A stretch of 64,000 bases of DNA from Acidimicrobiia bacterium (lineage in GTDB: Bacteria > Actinomycetota > Acidimicrobiia > Acidimicrobiales > Poriferisodalaceae): contig JAJEFK010000005.1 in the NCBI GenBank assembly GCA_022820505.1, positions 34,598 to 98,597 on the forward strand. The letters are read 5' to 3'. The notes under the pieces are model-generated. The model was not told the origin of the DNA. It saw only the letters and a program-made list of their open reading frames with translations, and did no database searches. This document shows, one piece after another, positions 40,080-48,712 of this stretch. How positions within the stretch are numbered: position 1 is the stretch's first letter; each line of letters starts with the position of its first letter. A program made the translations under genes and the position numbers.

Positions 40080-41234
40080 ATGGACACGGCAGCCATCACG
40101 CCGACGCTGCGCTGGACGGGCGACAGCATCGAGATCATCGATCAGACGCGGCTGCCGGGCGAGTTGGTGCTGCTCGATGTGCGTGATGTGGGCAGTGCCG
40201 TGGATGCCATCGAGCGGCTTGCCATCCGGGGGGCGCCCGCGCTCGGTGTGTTCGGGGCGCTTGCCCTGGTTGTCGGCCTCGACGAGGCGCAGCCCGACTC
40301 GCTGGACGCGGCACGCGAGTTGCTCGAGTGGTTGCGGCACGAGATCGGCGACGCCCGCCCGACCGCAGTGAACCTGCGATGGGCGGTGGATCGCACGATC
40401 GACGCTGCGCTCGCCGTCCCAGAGCTCATCAGCGCGGGCACCAACACCAGCGACGGCGGCCGAGGCAGCGCCGACGGCGACAGCGCCAGTGCCGGCGGCC
40501 TGGCTGAGCTGCGGCAGCGGCTGCTGGACGAGGCGTTGGCCATCGGCGCGGAAGATGCTCGGGCGTGCGCCGAGATTGGTCGGCTCGGCCGCGAGCTGCT
40601 CGCCGACGCCACGGTCATCGCGACGCACTGCAATGCAGGGCGACTGGCCACGGTGGGCACGGGCACTGCACTGGGCGTCGTGTACGCCAAGGCCGCTGCG
40701 GGCGAGCCTGTGCGTGTGCTGGCGGCCGAGACGCGCCCGCTGCTGCAAGGCGCTCGGCTCACCGCCTGGGAGCTGGCCGACGCCGGCATCGAGGTGTCGG
40801 TGGTGGCCGATGCCGCGATGGCGTCGCTGATCGCCGCCGGCGAGGTCGACGCCGTGATCGTGGGCGCGGACCGCATCGCTGCGAACGGCGACACGGCCAA
40901 CAAGGTCGGCACGCTGGCACATGCGCTCGCTGCCGCCGACGCGGGCATCGGGTTCTACATCGCCGCCCCGACCAGCACGATCGACGCAGCGCTTCCATCG
41001 GGTGAGTGCATTGCCATCGAGCAGCGAAATCCCGACGAGGTGCACCACGCCGGAGGGACCCGCCTGACCCCTGTGGATGCCGTCGCCGTCAACCCCGCGT
41101 TCGACGTGACGCCGGCGCGTTTCATCACGGCCATCATCACCGACGCCGGCGTCTTGCAGCCGCCGTACGACCGGTCCATTGCCCAGGCGCTGGCTGGGGC
41201 TGAACCGGCCGGATCGGGGGCGGGCCGGTGCTGA
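40080..41234 (+). CDS. mtnA: Methylthioribose-1-phosphate isomerase
   Basis: The 384-residue protein isomerises 5-methylthioribose-1-phosphate to the ribulose form. Signatures are LAIRGAPALGVFGALAL, NLRWAVDRTIDAAL, the catalytic Cys in ATHCNAGRLATVGTGTALGV, ETRPLLQGARLTAWEL, and the catalytic Asp in VGADRIAANGDTANKVGT. A Gly/Ser/Asp-rich insert (NTSDGGRGSADGDSASAGG) follows the third segment. Its end overlaps the start of the aldolase-dehydrogenase gene (GTGCTGA), so the two are coupled. No mtnP, mtnK, mtnC or mtnD is nearby. Confidence 0.92.
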   Translation: MDTAAITPTLRWTGDSIEIIDQTRLPGELVLLDVRDVGSAVDAIERLAIRGAPALGVFGALALVVGLDEAQPDSLDAARELLEWLRHEIGDARPTAVNLRWAVDRTIDAALAVPELISAGTNTSDGGRGSADGDSASAGGLAELRQRLLDEALAIGAEDARACAEIGRLGRELLADATVIATHCNAGRLATVGTGTALGVVYAKAAAGEPVRVLAAETRPLLQGARLTAWELADAGIEVSVVADAAMASLIAAGEVDAVIVGADRIAANGDTANKVGTLAHALAAADAGIGFYIAAPTSTIDAALPSGECIAIEQRNPDEVHHAGGTRLTPVDAVAVNPAFDVTPARFITAIITDAGVLQPPYDRSIAQALAGAEPAGSGAGRC

Positions 41235-43282
41235 ATCGCTGGGATGCCGACGAGGCGGCGCTCTGGGCCGAGCTGGGCGACCTCGGCGAGATCACCTACG
41301 GATCGCGCCTGGTGGGCGCTGATGCGGCGCTGGTGCTGCACGGCGGCGGCAATACGTCCATCAAGGGACACAGCACCGACGCCTGGGGCGAGCCGGTCCC
41401 GACGCTGTGGGTGAAGGGCAGCGGCTGGGATCTTGCGACCATCGAACCGCCCGGCTTCGCGCCGCTGCGCTTGGAGCCCGTCCGGCGCCTGGCGGAGCTG
41501 GCGGAGCTGAGCGACACCGAGATGGTGAACCAGCTGCGGATCCACCTGCTCGACGCCAGCGCCCCGAACCCGTCGGTGGAAGCGATCCTGCACGCGCTGC
41601 TGCCCCACCGGGCGGTGCTGCACAGCCACGCCGATGCTGTGCTGGCACTCACCAATACGGCCGACGGCGCCGAGCGGGTACGTGACCTGTGGGGCGACCG
41701 GGCTGTCGTGGTGCCCTACGTGATGCCCGGCTTCGATCTGGCCCGTCGCTGCGCGGAGGAATGGCAGGCGCAGGCCCACGACGGCATCGAGGCCATGGTC
41801 CTGCTGAACCACGGCATCTTCACCTTCGGCGAGACGACGCGCCAGGCGTACGACTCGATGATCGATCGGATCAGCGAAGCCGAGCGGTGCCTTGCGGAGG
41901 CGGGCGTGACCTCATTCGGCGAGATCGATGCGAATGGGGCCGGGGGGCACCGCACGCGTCGCGTCAGCCCCGACACAGCCGAGACGGTGGCGGAGCTGCG
42001 GGCCGCGGTCTCGGCCGCGGCCGGTGCGCCGATGCTGCTGCGAGCCGTGCACGACGAGCAGGCCGACGCGTTCTGCGCCCGCGAAGACCTGGCATCGGTG
42101 GCATGCCGCGGGCCGGCCACGCCCGATCACATCATTCGCACGAAGCAATTCCCCATGGTGGGCCGCGATGTCGCTGCCTTCGTCAACGGCTACCGCGCCT
42201 ACTTCGAGCGCAATGCCGACCGTCATGCCGAAGGCGGACAGCTCACGATGCTGGACACGGCACCGCGTGTGATCCTTGACCCCGATCTCGGGCTGTGGAC
42301 CGTTGGGCGACGCGCCGTCGACTGTGACATCGCCGCGGACATCTACCTGCACACGATCGACGTCATCAACGCAGCGGAGACTCTCGGGAGCTACGTGGCG
42401 CTCGGCGAAGCCGACCTCTTCGACGTGGAGTACTGGGAGCTGGAGCAGGCGAAGCTGGCGCGGGCCGGCGCGCCCGCTGCCTTGGCTGGCCAGGTGGCGC
42501 TGGTGACGGGTGCTGCTTCGGGCATCGGTCGGGCCGCAGCCGCGGCGCTGGGCTCAGCAGGGGCGGCCGTGGTCGGCATCGACATCGACGCCGGTATCGC
42601 GCACCATGATGACGGCGACGGCAGCCGGCCGTCATCGCTGCACGGTTCGGCATGGCTCGGCGTCGAGGCGGATGTCACCGATGCCAGCGCGGTGACCGCA
42701 GCGGTGGCCAGCGCAGCCGAGCGCTTTGGCGGCATCGACATCGTGGTGGCGGCAGCCGGCATCTTCGGCCCGTCGGCACCATTGGAAGAACTCGTTGACG
42801 ACTCCGGGCTGGCCACGGCATGGCAGCAGACGTTCGACATCAACGTGAGCGGCGCAGCGAACACCCTCGCCGCGGCTCATCAGGTGCTGCGGCACTCTCC
42901 GGCGGGCGGCCGTGTCGTCATCGTTGGTTCGAAGAACGTGCCCGCACCCGGCAAGGGCGCAGCGGCCTACTCGGCCTCGAAAGCGGCGCTCACCCAGCTC
43001 GCCCGGGTGGCGGCGCTCGAATGGGCGGCCGACGGCATCACCGTCAATGTGATCCACCCTGACGGCGTGTTCGACACGGGACTCTGGTCGGACGATCTCA
43101 TTGCCCAGCGTGCCGCCAGCTACGGGCTCACCTCGGAGCAGTACCGGCGGCGCAACCTGCTGGGCCGCGAGCTGGCATCAGCCGATGTGGGCGCGCTCAT
43201 CGCCGAGATGTGCGGCCCCGCGTTCGCGCACACCACCGGTGCCCAGATCCCCCAGGACGGCGGCAGCGATCGAGTCGTCTAA
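41228..43282 (+). CDS. Class II aldolase fused to short-chain alcohol dehydrogenase (RhaD/RhaE-like bifunctional enzyme)
   Basis: The 684-residue protein has a class II aldolase domain (residues 1-400) with zinc histidines in AVLHSHADAVLALTNT and LLNHGIFTFGETT. An SDR domain follows from about 418 (GQVALVTGAASGIGRAAAAAL), with Ser and the YSASKAAL catalytic motif. This matches the bifunctional rhamnulose-1-phosphate aldolase/alcohol dehydrogenase family, whose members make DHAP and convert the aldehyde. Here it overlaps mtnA and no rhamnose genes are present. A role in cleaving methylthioribulose-1-phosphate to DHAP and (methylthio)acetaldehyde, then reducing the aldehyde, is inferred from context. 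Confidence 0.85.
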   Translation: MLNRWDADEAALWAELGDLGEITYGSRLVGADAALVLHGGGNTSIKGHSTDAWGEPVPTLWVKGSGWDLATIEPPGFAPLRLEPVRRLAELAELSDTEMVNQLRIHLLDASAPNPSVEAILHALLPHRAVLHSHADAVLALTNTADGAERVRDLWGDRAVVVPYVMPGFDLARRCAEEWQAQAHDGIEAMVLLNHGIFTFGETTRQAYDSMIDRISEAERCLAEAGVTSFGEIDANGAGGHRTRRVSPDTAETVAELRAAVSAAAGAPMLLRAVHDEQADAFCAREDLASVACRGPATPDHIIRTKQFPMVGRDVAAFVNGYRAYFERNADRHAEGGQLTMLDTAPRVILDPDLGLWTVGRRAVDCDIAADIYLHTIDVINAAETLGSYVALGEADLFDVEYWELEQAKLARAGAPAALAGQVALVTGAASGIGRAAAAALGSAGAAVVGIDIDAGIAHHDDGDGSRPSSLHGSAWLGVEADVTDASAVTAAVASAAERFGGIDIVVAAAGIFGPSAPLEELVDDSGLATAWQQTFDINVSGAANTLAAAHQVLRHSPAGGRVVIVGSKNVPAPGKGAAAYSASKAALTQLARVAALEWAADGITVNVIHPDGVFDTGLWSDDLIAQRAASYGLTSEQYRRRNLLGRELASADVGALIAEMCGPAFAHTTGAQIPQDGGSDRVV

Positions 43283-44916
43283 CTGCCCGCTGCTGAGCTC
43301 TCTGCGCCGGCCATGAGCAGGCCGATCTCCTCGCGGGTGGCGGTGCGTGGATCGACCGTTGCCACGATGCGGCCCTCGTACATGACGGCGACCCGGTCGC
43401 TGAGGGCGAGCACCTCGTCGAGCTCGGCCGACACCAGCAGCACCGCAGTGCCCTCGTCGCGGCGCTCGCGGATGCGGCGCCAGATGAACTCGATGGCGCC
43501 GATGTCGATGCCGCGGGTGGGCTGTGCCGCAATGAGCAGATCGATGTCGTCGGAGAATTCGCGGCCCACGATGAGCTTCTGCTTGTTACCGCCGGACAGG
43601 CTGTCGGCGGGCGAGTCCACGTCGGGCGTCCGCACATCGAAGGTGGCCACGACGTCGCGGGCGTGGGAATCGATGCGATCGCGCCGCAGCATGCCGCCCG
43701 CGGCGAAGGGTCGCTTGAAGTAGCGGTTCAGCACCGAGTTGTCGGCCACGGAGTAGGAGCCGATGAGGCCGTGCTTGGCCCGGTCCTCGGGGATATGCCC
43801 CACGCCGATCACCGTGACCTGGCGCGGCCGGGCACCCGACGCATCCCGGTCGCTGATCGACACGGTGCCGGCTGCGGCGTGGCGCAGGCCGGTGATGGCT
43901 TCCACCAGCTCGCGCTGGCCGTTGCCCTCCACGCCGGCGACACCGACAATCTCGCCGGCGCGCACCGCCAGCGTCAGCTCGTCGACGGCCCGCTGGCCGC
44001 GATCGTCATCGGCGCAGAGGCCGGCTATGTCGAGCACCACCGGCTGCTCGTCAGCCTCGGCGATCGGGGCTTCGTCGCTGGGGGCAGCCGCCGTCGAGAC
44101 GGCCGATCCGACGCCGGTGGCACCCGACTCGAACCGGTCGCCATGCAGATCCACCGCGCGGCCCACCATCAGCTCCGCCAGTGCCGCCTCGCTGGTCTGC
44201 GCAGGCGTGGTGGTGCCCACCACCCGGCCCTCGCGCAGCACGACGATGTCGTCGGCCGCTGCCATGACCTCGCGCAGCTTGTGGGTGATGAACACGATGC
44301 CGACGCCCTGGGCGGTCAGGCCGCGCAGCACGTCGAGCAAGTGATCGGTCTCCTGCGGGGTGAGCACCGCTGTGGGCTCATCGGCGATCAGCACCCGGGC
44401 ATCGCGGTACAGCGCCTTGAGGATCTCCACCCGCTGCTGCGCGCCGACCGGCAGGTCCTCCACCGCCGCGTCAGGGTCGACATGGAGCCCGAACCGGTCG
44501 GCCAGGTCCATCACCCGGCGGCGCGCCTGGGCCACGTCGATCATGCCGAGCTTGCGCGGCTCGGCACCGAGCACGATGTTGCGCACCACGCTCATCGGCG
44601 GCACGAGCTGGAAGTGCTGATGCACCATGCCGACGCCGCGGGCGATGGCGTCGTGCGGGCTCGACAGCTCCACGTTCTCGTCGGCAATCACGACCTGACC
44701 CGCGTCGGGACGGTGCAGCCCGAACAGCACGTTGACGAGCGTGCTCTTGCCAGCGCCGTTCTCGCCCAGCAGCGCCAGGATGCGCCCGGGCCGCAATTCC
44801 ACCGACACGTCGTCGTTGGCCACGACCGAGCCGAAGCGCTTGGTAATGCCGTGGCCGGCCAGCAGCACCTCAGGCTCAGTCTGCGAAACAACAGTCTCGG
44901 CAGCCGCAGCCATCAT
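43279..44916 (-). CDS. Nucleoside-type ABC transporter, duplicated ATPase
   Basis: The 545-residue protein holds two ATPase domains. The first has LLGENGAGKSTLVNVLFGL and ADEPTAVLTPQETDHL; the second has VEGNGQRELVEAITGL, LSGGNKQKLIVGREF and a degenerate Walker B (IAAQPTRGIDIGA). This sugar/nucleoside-type arrangement belongs with BMP-type binding proteins. ATG 44916 overlaps the permease stop (ATGATG) and follows GAGG; a second ATG at 44913 is possible. Last gene of a four-gene importer unit; its stop overlaps the convergent aldolase gene stop. Confidence 0.9.
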   Translation of the reverse strand: MMAAAAETVVSQTEPEVLLAGHGITKRFGSVVANDDVSVELRPGRILALLGENGAGKSTLVNVLFGLHRPDAGQVVIADENVELSSPHDAIARGVGMVHQHFQLVPPMSVVRNIVLGAEPRKLGMIDVAQARRRVMDLADRFGLHVDPDAAVEDLPVGAQQRVEILKALYRDARVLIADEPTAVLTPQETDHLLDVLRGLTAQGVGIVFITHKLREVMAAADDIVVLREGRVVGTTTPAQTSEAALAELMVGRAVDLHGDRFESGATGVGSAVSTAAAPSDEAPIAEADEQPVVLDIAGLCADDDRGQRAVDELTLAVRAGEIVGVAGVEGNGQRELVEAITGLRHAAAGTVSISDRDASGARPRQVTVIGVGHIPEDRAKHGLIGSYSVADNSVLNRYFKRPFAAGGMLRRDRIDSHARDVVATFDVRTPDVDSPADSLSGGNKQKLIVGREFSDDIDLLIAAQPTRGIDIGAIEFIWRRIRERRDEGTAVLLVSAELDEVLALSDRVAVMYEGRIVATVDPRTATREEIGLLMAGAESSAAGS

Positions 44917-45962
44917 CGGACCTCGTAGGGCTGGCCCAGCGCAGCCGGGTCGCGCATGCGGCCGAACAGACCGGCTGCGGCCACCACGATGATCGTGACC
45001 ACGAACGGCAGCATCCCCACGAACTGCGCCGGGATGTCGAACGTGTCGTTGAGCTGGAACTGGCCCTGCAGTGCCGTCGTGAAACCGAAGAACAGCGCCG
45101 CCGCGTAGGCACCCAGCGGGGTGCGGCGACCGAAGATCATCACGGCCAACGCCAGGAAGCCCCGCCCGCCCGACATCGCCCGCGTGAATGTGCCCACCGA
45201 CTCCAGCGCCAGGTACGCGCCGCCGAGCCCGGCCAAGCCGCCCGCCAGCGTCACATTCCAGTAGCGCAGCCGGATCACATCGATGCCCACGGTGGCAGCG
45301 GCACCGGGGTGCTCGCCGATCGCCGTCGTGCGCATCCCCCACACCGAGCGCAGCAGCAGCACGTGGAGCACCACCACCAGCACGAGCGCCAGGTACGTCA
45401 GCGGCGGGCGGTTGAACAGCGCCGTGCCCACGACGGGCAGGTCGGCGAGCGGGCCGAGCTCGATCGACTGATACTTCGGCTGGCCCAGCGAACGCCCCCG
45501 GTCGTAGAAGAACGACGTCAGGCCCAGCGCCGCGATGTTCAGGACCGTGCCGGCGATGATCTGGTCGGTTCGCAGCCCGACCGACATCGCAGCGAGCATC
45601 CAGCCCATCGCGAGACCGGTGCTGACGCCCGCGACAACGCCCAAGAACAGCGAGCCGGACATCGACGCGACGGTGAAGGCCGTGAACGCCGACATCAGGA
45701 ACTGGCCTTCGATGCCGATGTTCACGATGCCTGAACGCTCGCCGATCATTCCGCACATGGCGCCCAGCACCAGCAAGGTGGCGGCACGCACGGTGCCCCC
45801 GAGCACTGCTGTGGTCTGCGCCCCGTCCCAGGCGTAGAAGCCCCACACCAGCGCCACCAGCACGACGGCCCCCGCCACCGACCACACGCGCTGCGGCGAC
45901 CATCCGCGCATGCCGGCGTCTCCCGACGCCGCCGCCAGATCCGGGCCGGCGCCGGCGGTCAT
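44913..45962 (-). CDS. Nucleoside-type ABC transporter permease 2
   Basis: The 349-residue membrane protein has about 9-10 helices and the permease motif GEHPGAAATVGIDVIRLRYW. The segment LGAMCGMIGERSGIVNIGIEGQFLMSAF is typical of BMP-linked (purine nucleoside) permeases. ATG 45962 was chosen for its ATGA overlap with the preceding stop; an in-frame GTG lies at 45971. It pairs with the upstream permease to form the channel. Confidence 0.9.
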   Translation of the reverse strand: MTAGAGPDLAAASGDAGMRGWSPQRVWSVAGAVVLVALVWGFYAWDGAQTTAVLGGTVRAATLLVLGAMCGMIGERSGIVNIGIEGQFLMSAFTAFTVASMSGSLFLGVVAGVSTGLAMGWMLAAMSVGLRTDQIIAGTVLNIAALGLTSFFYDRGRSLGQPKYQSIELGPLADLPVVGTALFNRPPLTYLALVLVVVLHVLLLRSVWGMRTTAIGEHPGAAATVGIDVIRLRYWNVTLAGGLAGLGGAYLALESVGTFTRAMSGGRGFLALAVMIFGRRTPLGAYAAALFFGFTTALQGQFQLNDTFDIPAQFVGMLPFVVTIIVVAAAGLFGRMRDPAALGQPYEVR

Positions 45963-47110
45963 CGGCCCCACCCCGCACCGAGCGTCAGGCGGCGATCCGG
46001 CGCATCAGGCCGATCACGCAGCCGCAGCAGCCAGCGCACGATCAACGGCGCTGCCACGAACAGCAGGATCAGCGCCTGGATCACGTCGATGATCTCTGGC
46101 GCCACCCCCGACTCGAACTGCATCTTGGCGGCACCCGCTTCCATCAACCCCACCAGCAGACCGGCCGGGATGACCGCGATCGGGTTGGTACGGGCCAGCA
46201 GCGCGATGGTGATGCCCTCGAAGCCGAGACCCACGTTCACCCCGGCCTCGAAGCGACCGTCGACGCCGAGCGACTCGATCGCGCCGCCGAGACCGGCCAG
46301 CAGCCCTGCCACGGCCATGGTCGAGGCCATGATCCAGCCCACCGAGATGCCCGCATACCGGGCGGCGTGACGGTTCGCGCCCACGCTGCGCACCTCGAAG
46401 CCGTAGGTGGTGCGCTCCAGCACGAACCAGCAGGCGAATGCGGCCAGCACCGCCAGCACGAAGCCCGCCGGCAGCCATCCCCACGTGGGGATCTCCGCCG
46501 ACGGCTCCACCAGTGGGGTCCGGGCGATGATGTTGGAACCGGAACGGTCCTGCCAGGGGTTCGCGGCCAGCCAGTCGGTGAGATTGCCGGCCACGAAGTT
46601 GAGCATGATCGTGACGATCACCTCATGGGCACCCGACGTGGCCTTCAGCACGCCGGCGATGGCGCCCCATGCGGCCCCCGCAGCACCGCCGACCAGCAGC
46701 GCCAGCGGGAGATGCACCACCAGCGGCAGGCCCTCGAGCCCGAAGCCGACGCCCGCAGCGAACGCCGCGCCGACCAAGAGCTGGCCCTGCCCGCCGATGT
46801 TGAACAGGCCCGCCTTGAAGGCGAAGGCAACGGCCAGGCCGCCGAAGACGAGCGGTGTCGCCTTCTGCAGGGTGCGCAGCAGCGCGTCGGCGTCGCCCGC
46901 CCCGCCGAGCACCAGCGCGCCGTAGGCACTCGTCACCGAGTGGCCCTGCACGGCGATGAGCACGGCGCCCAGGACGAGCCCCAGCACCACCGATGCCAGA
47001 GGCACCGCAGCGGCGCGCATCAGCGCACGCATGGAGCTCTGACGAGCGTCGCCTGCCGTTTCGAGCCGGTCGTCGGTCGCGGGCGCCGGTGGACTCGCGG
47101 GCGTGCTCAC
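45959..47110 (-). CDS. Nucleoside-type ABC transporter permease 1
   Basis: The 383-residue membrane protein has multiple helices and the characteristic FKAGLFNIGGQGQLLVGAAF and EVIVTIMLNFVAGNLTDWL segments of BMP-type transporter permeases. The coupling segment SVGANRHAARYAGISVGW contacts the ATPase. It starts at GTG 47110, 57 bases after the binding-protein gene, and overlaps the next permease by 4 bases. Confidence 0.9.
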   Translation of the reverse strand: MSTPASPPAPATDDRLETAGDARQSSMRALMRAAAVPLASVVLGLVLGAVLIAVQGHSVTSAYGALVLGGAGDADALLRTLQKATPLVFGGLAVAFAFKAGLFNIGGQGQLLVGAAFAAGVGFGLEGLPLVVHLPLALLVGGAAGAAWGAIAGVLKATSGAHEVIVTIMLNFVAGNLTDWLAANPWQDRSGSNIIARTPLVEPSAEIPTWGWLPAGFVLAVLAAFACWFVLERTTYGFEVRSVGANRHAARYAGISVGWIMASTMAVAGLLAGLGGAIESLGVDGRFEAGVNVGLGFEGITIALLARTNPIAVIPAGLLVGLMEAGAAKMQFESGVAPEIIDVIQALILLFVAAPLIVRWLLRLRDRPDAPDRRLTLGAGWGR

Positions 47111-47166
47111 GGCGAGGTGAGGTGCCCGCGGTCCACGGCGTCCCGCTCAGCTCGTGACTCGCCGGC

Positions 47167-48246
47167 TCAGCCTGGCGGCCATCCGGTGTCGATCTCGCCG
47201 GCGTTCAGGCCTGCCAGCACGTCGTCCAGCGTCGCCCGCATCTCGTCGGTGACGATGCTGTCGAAGTCGTGGAACGGTGCCAGCCCCACCTCGCCGAGGT
47301 AGTTGCCCCCGGCGAAGTCACCGCTCGCGGCTTGTGCGATCAAGTCGGCCACGCCCGGCGTGATGAGCTTCATGGCGCTCGTCACCAAGCACGGCTGCGC
47401 CTCGGGCACGGTGTTCCACTGGTCGGTGTCGACGCCGACGCAGTAGGCGCCTTCCTGCGAAGCGATCTCGATCAGCGCCCCGTTGCCGGTGGCACCGCCG
47501 GCGCCGAAGATGATGTCCGCACCCTGGTCGAGGGCCTGGCGTGCGGTGGCTGCGCCCCAGTCGGGATCACCGAAGGCCACATCCAGCCCGCCCGGGTGAT
47601 ATGTCGAGATCGTCTCGACATCCGGGTTCGTGTAGCGAGCACCGTGCTCCCAGCCTTCCTTGAAGGCCACCACGGGCGGCACGAGGTCGGTGCCCAGCAC
47701 GGCGCCCACGATGTTGGTCTCGGTGAGCATGCCCGCGAGCGCTCCCGCCAAGAAGCCCGACTGGTCCTCGGGGAAGATCAGGCCGGCCAGATTGGGCATG
47801 GCCTCAGCCTGGAATTGGTCGACGCCGATGAAGAAGATGTCGGGGTTGGCCTGTGCGGCGGCGATGGTGGCATCGCCGAGACCGAAGCCCACGGTGATGA
47901 TGACGTTCGCTCCGTCCTCGACGAACAGGTTGATGTTGTTCTCGTAATCCTTGGCCTCTTCGGTCTCGATGTAGTTGGCCTCGACACCCAGCGCAGCGGC
48001 GGCCTCCTGGGCGCCTTCCCATGCCGACTGGTTGAAGCTCTTGTCATCGACCTTGCCGGTGTCGGTGACGAGCCCGATCTTGAACGGCTCGGCGTCGTCC
48101 ATGTCGTCGGCCGGCTCTTCGGCCGCAGCCGTCGTCGCCGGTGCCGCAGCCGTCGTCGGCGCAGGATCGTCGCTGCCCGTGCACGCTGCGGCGAACACCG
48201 CCAGCACAGCGAACACGATCGCCAATCGTCTCGTGAGTACGGTCAT
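47167..48246 (-). CDS. BMP family (basic membrane protein) substrate-binding lipoprotein
   Basis: The 359-residue protein has a lipoprotein signal (LAIVFAVLAVFAAAC, Cys lipobox) and an acidic linker. The BMP fold follows: KIGLVTDTGKVDDKSFNQSAWEGAQ, then FIGVDQFQ, ADIIFGAGGATGNGALIEIA and CVGVDTDQW. BMP proteins bind nucleosides for ABC import. ATG 48246 follows GGGAGG. It is the first gene of the importer unit. The cytidine deaminase gene at 37.3 kb fits nucleoside use, but it is not in the operon. Confidence 0.9.
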   Translation of the reverse strand: MTVLTRRLAIVFAVLAVFAAACTGSDDPAPTTAAAPATTAAAEEPADDMDDAEPFKIGLVTDTGKVDDKSFNQSAWEGAQEAAAALGVEANYIETEEAKDYENNINLFVEDGANVIITVGFGLGDATIAAAQANPDIFFIGVDQFQAEAMPNLAGLIFPEDQSGFLAGALAGMLTETNIVGAVLGTDLVPPVVAFKEGWEHGARYTNPDVETISTYHPGGLDVAFGDPDWGAATARQALDQGADIIFGAGGATGNGALIEIASQEGAYCVGVDTDQWNTVPEAQPCLVTSAMKLITPGVADLIAQAASGDFAGGNYLGEVGLAPFHDFDSIVTDEMRATLDDVLAGLNAGEIDTGWPPG

Positions 48247-48310
48247 GTGGTTCCTCCCTGAGCGCAGGCGGCGGGAACGTCTCGTACGCCCGCGCCCAAC
48301 AGGAACGAGC

Positions 48311-48712
48311 CTATTCCTCCACGAGTTCCACGAGCGTGCCGAGATTGCCTTTCGGGTGGACGAATGCGACCGTGGTGCCGCGCGAGCCCGGCCGGGGTGC
48401 GGTGTCGATGGGCACCGCGCCTGCGTCGATCATGGTTTGGAGCGCTGCGGCGCAGTCATCCACCCGGTAGCCGACGTGGTGCAGGCCTTCGCCCCTGCGC
48501 TCGAGGAACTTGGCGATCGGCGAATCGGGCCTCGTCGCGGCGGTGAGCTGGATGTAGCTGTCCGCCACCTTGATCAGCGCCTCTTCCACGCCGTCGCTCT
48601 CGACGACTTCCCGGTGGGCCACCTCGGCCCCGAAGGCCTCGCTGTAGTACGCGACGGCGGCGTCCAGGTCGTTCACGGCAATGGCGACGTGGTCGATCTC
48701 GGTCAGGATCAT
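48311..48712 (-). CDS. mce: Methylmalonyl-CoA epimerase
   Basis: The 133-residue VOC-fold enzyme has EIDHVAIAVNDLDAAVAYYSEAFG, VADSYIQL, GEGLHHVGYRVDD and the closing FVHPKGNLGTLVEL, with metal ligands His, His and Glu in place. It interconverts the methylmalonyl-CoA (and ethylmalonyl-CoA) isomers, linking carboxylase and mutase. Its ATG overlaps the ccr stop (ATGA), so it is translated with ccr. Confidence 0.9.
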   Translation of the reverse strand: MILTEIDHVAIAVNDLDAAVAYYSEAFGAEVAHREVVESDGVEEALIKVADSYIQLTAATRPDSPIAKFLERRGEGLHHVGYRVDDCAAALQTMIDAGAVPIDTAPRPGSRGTTVAFVHPKGNLGTLVELVEE

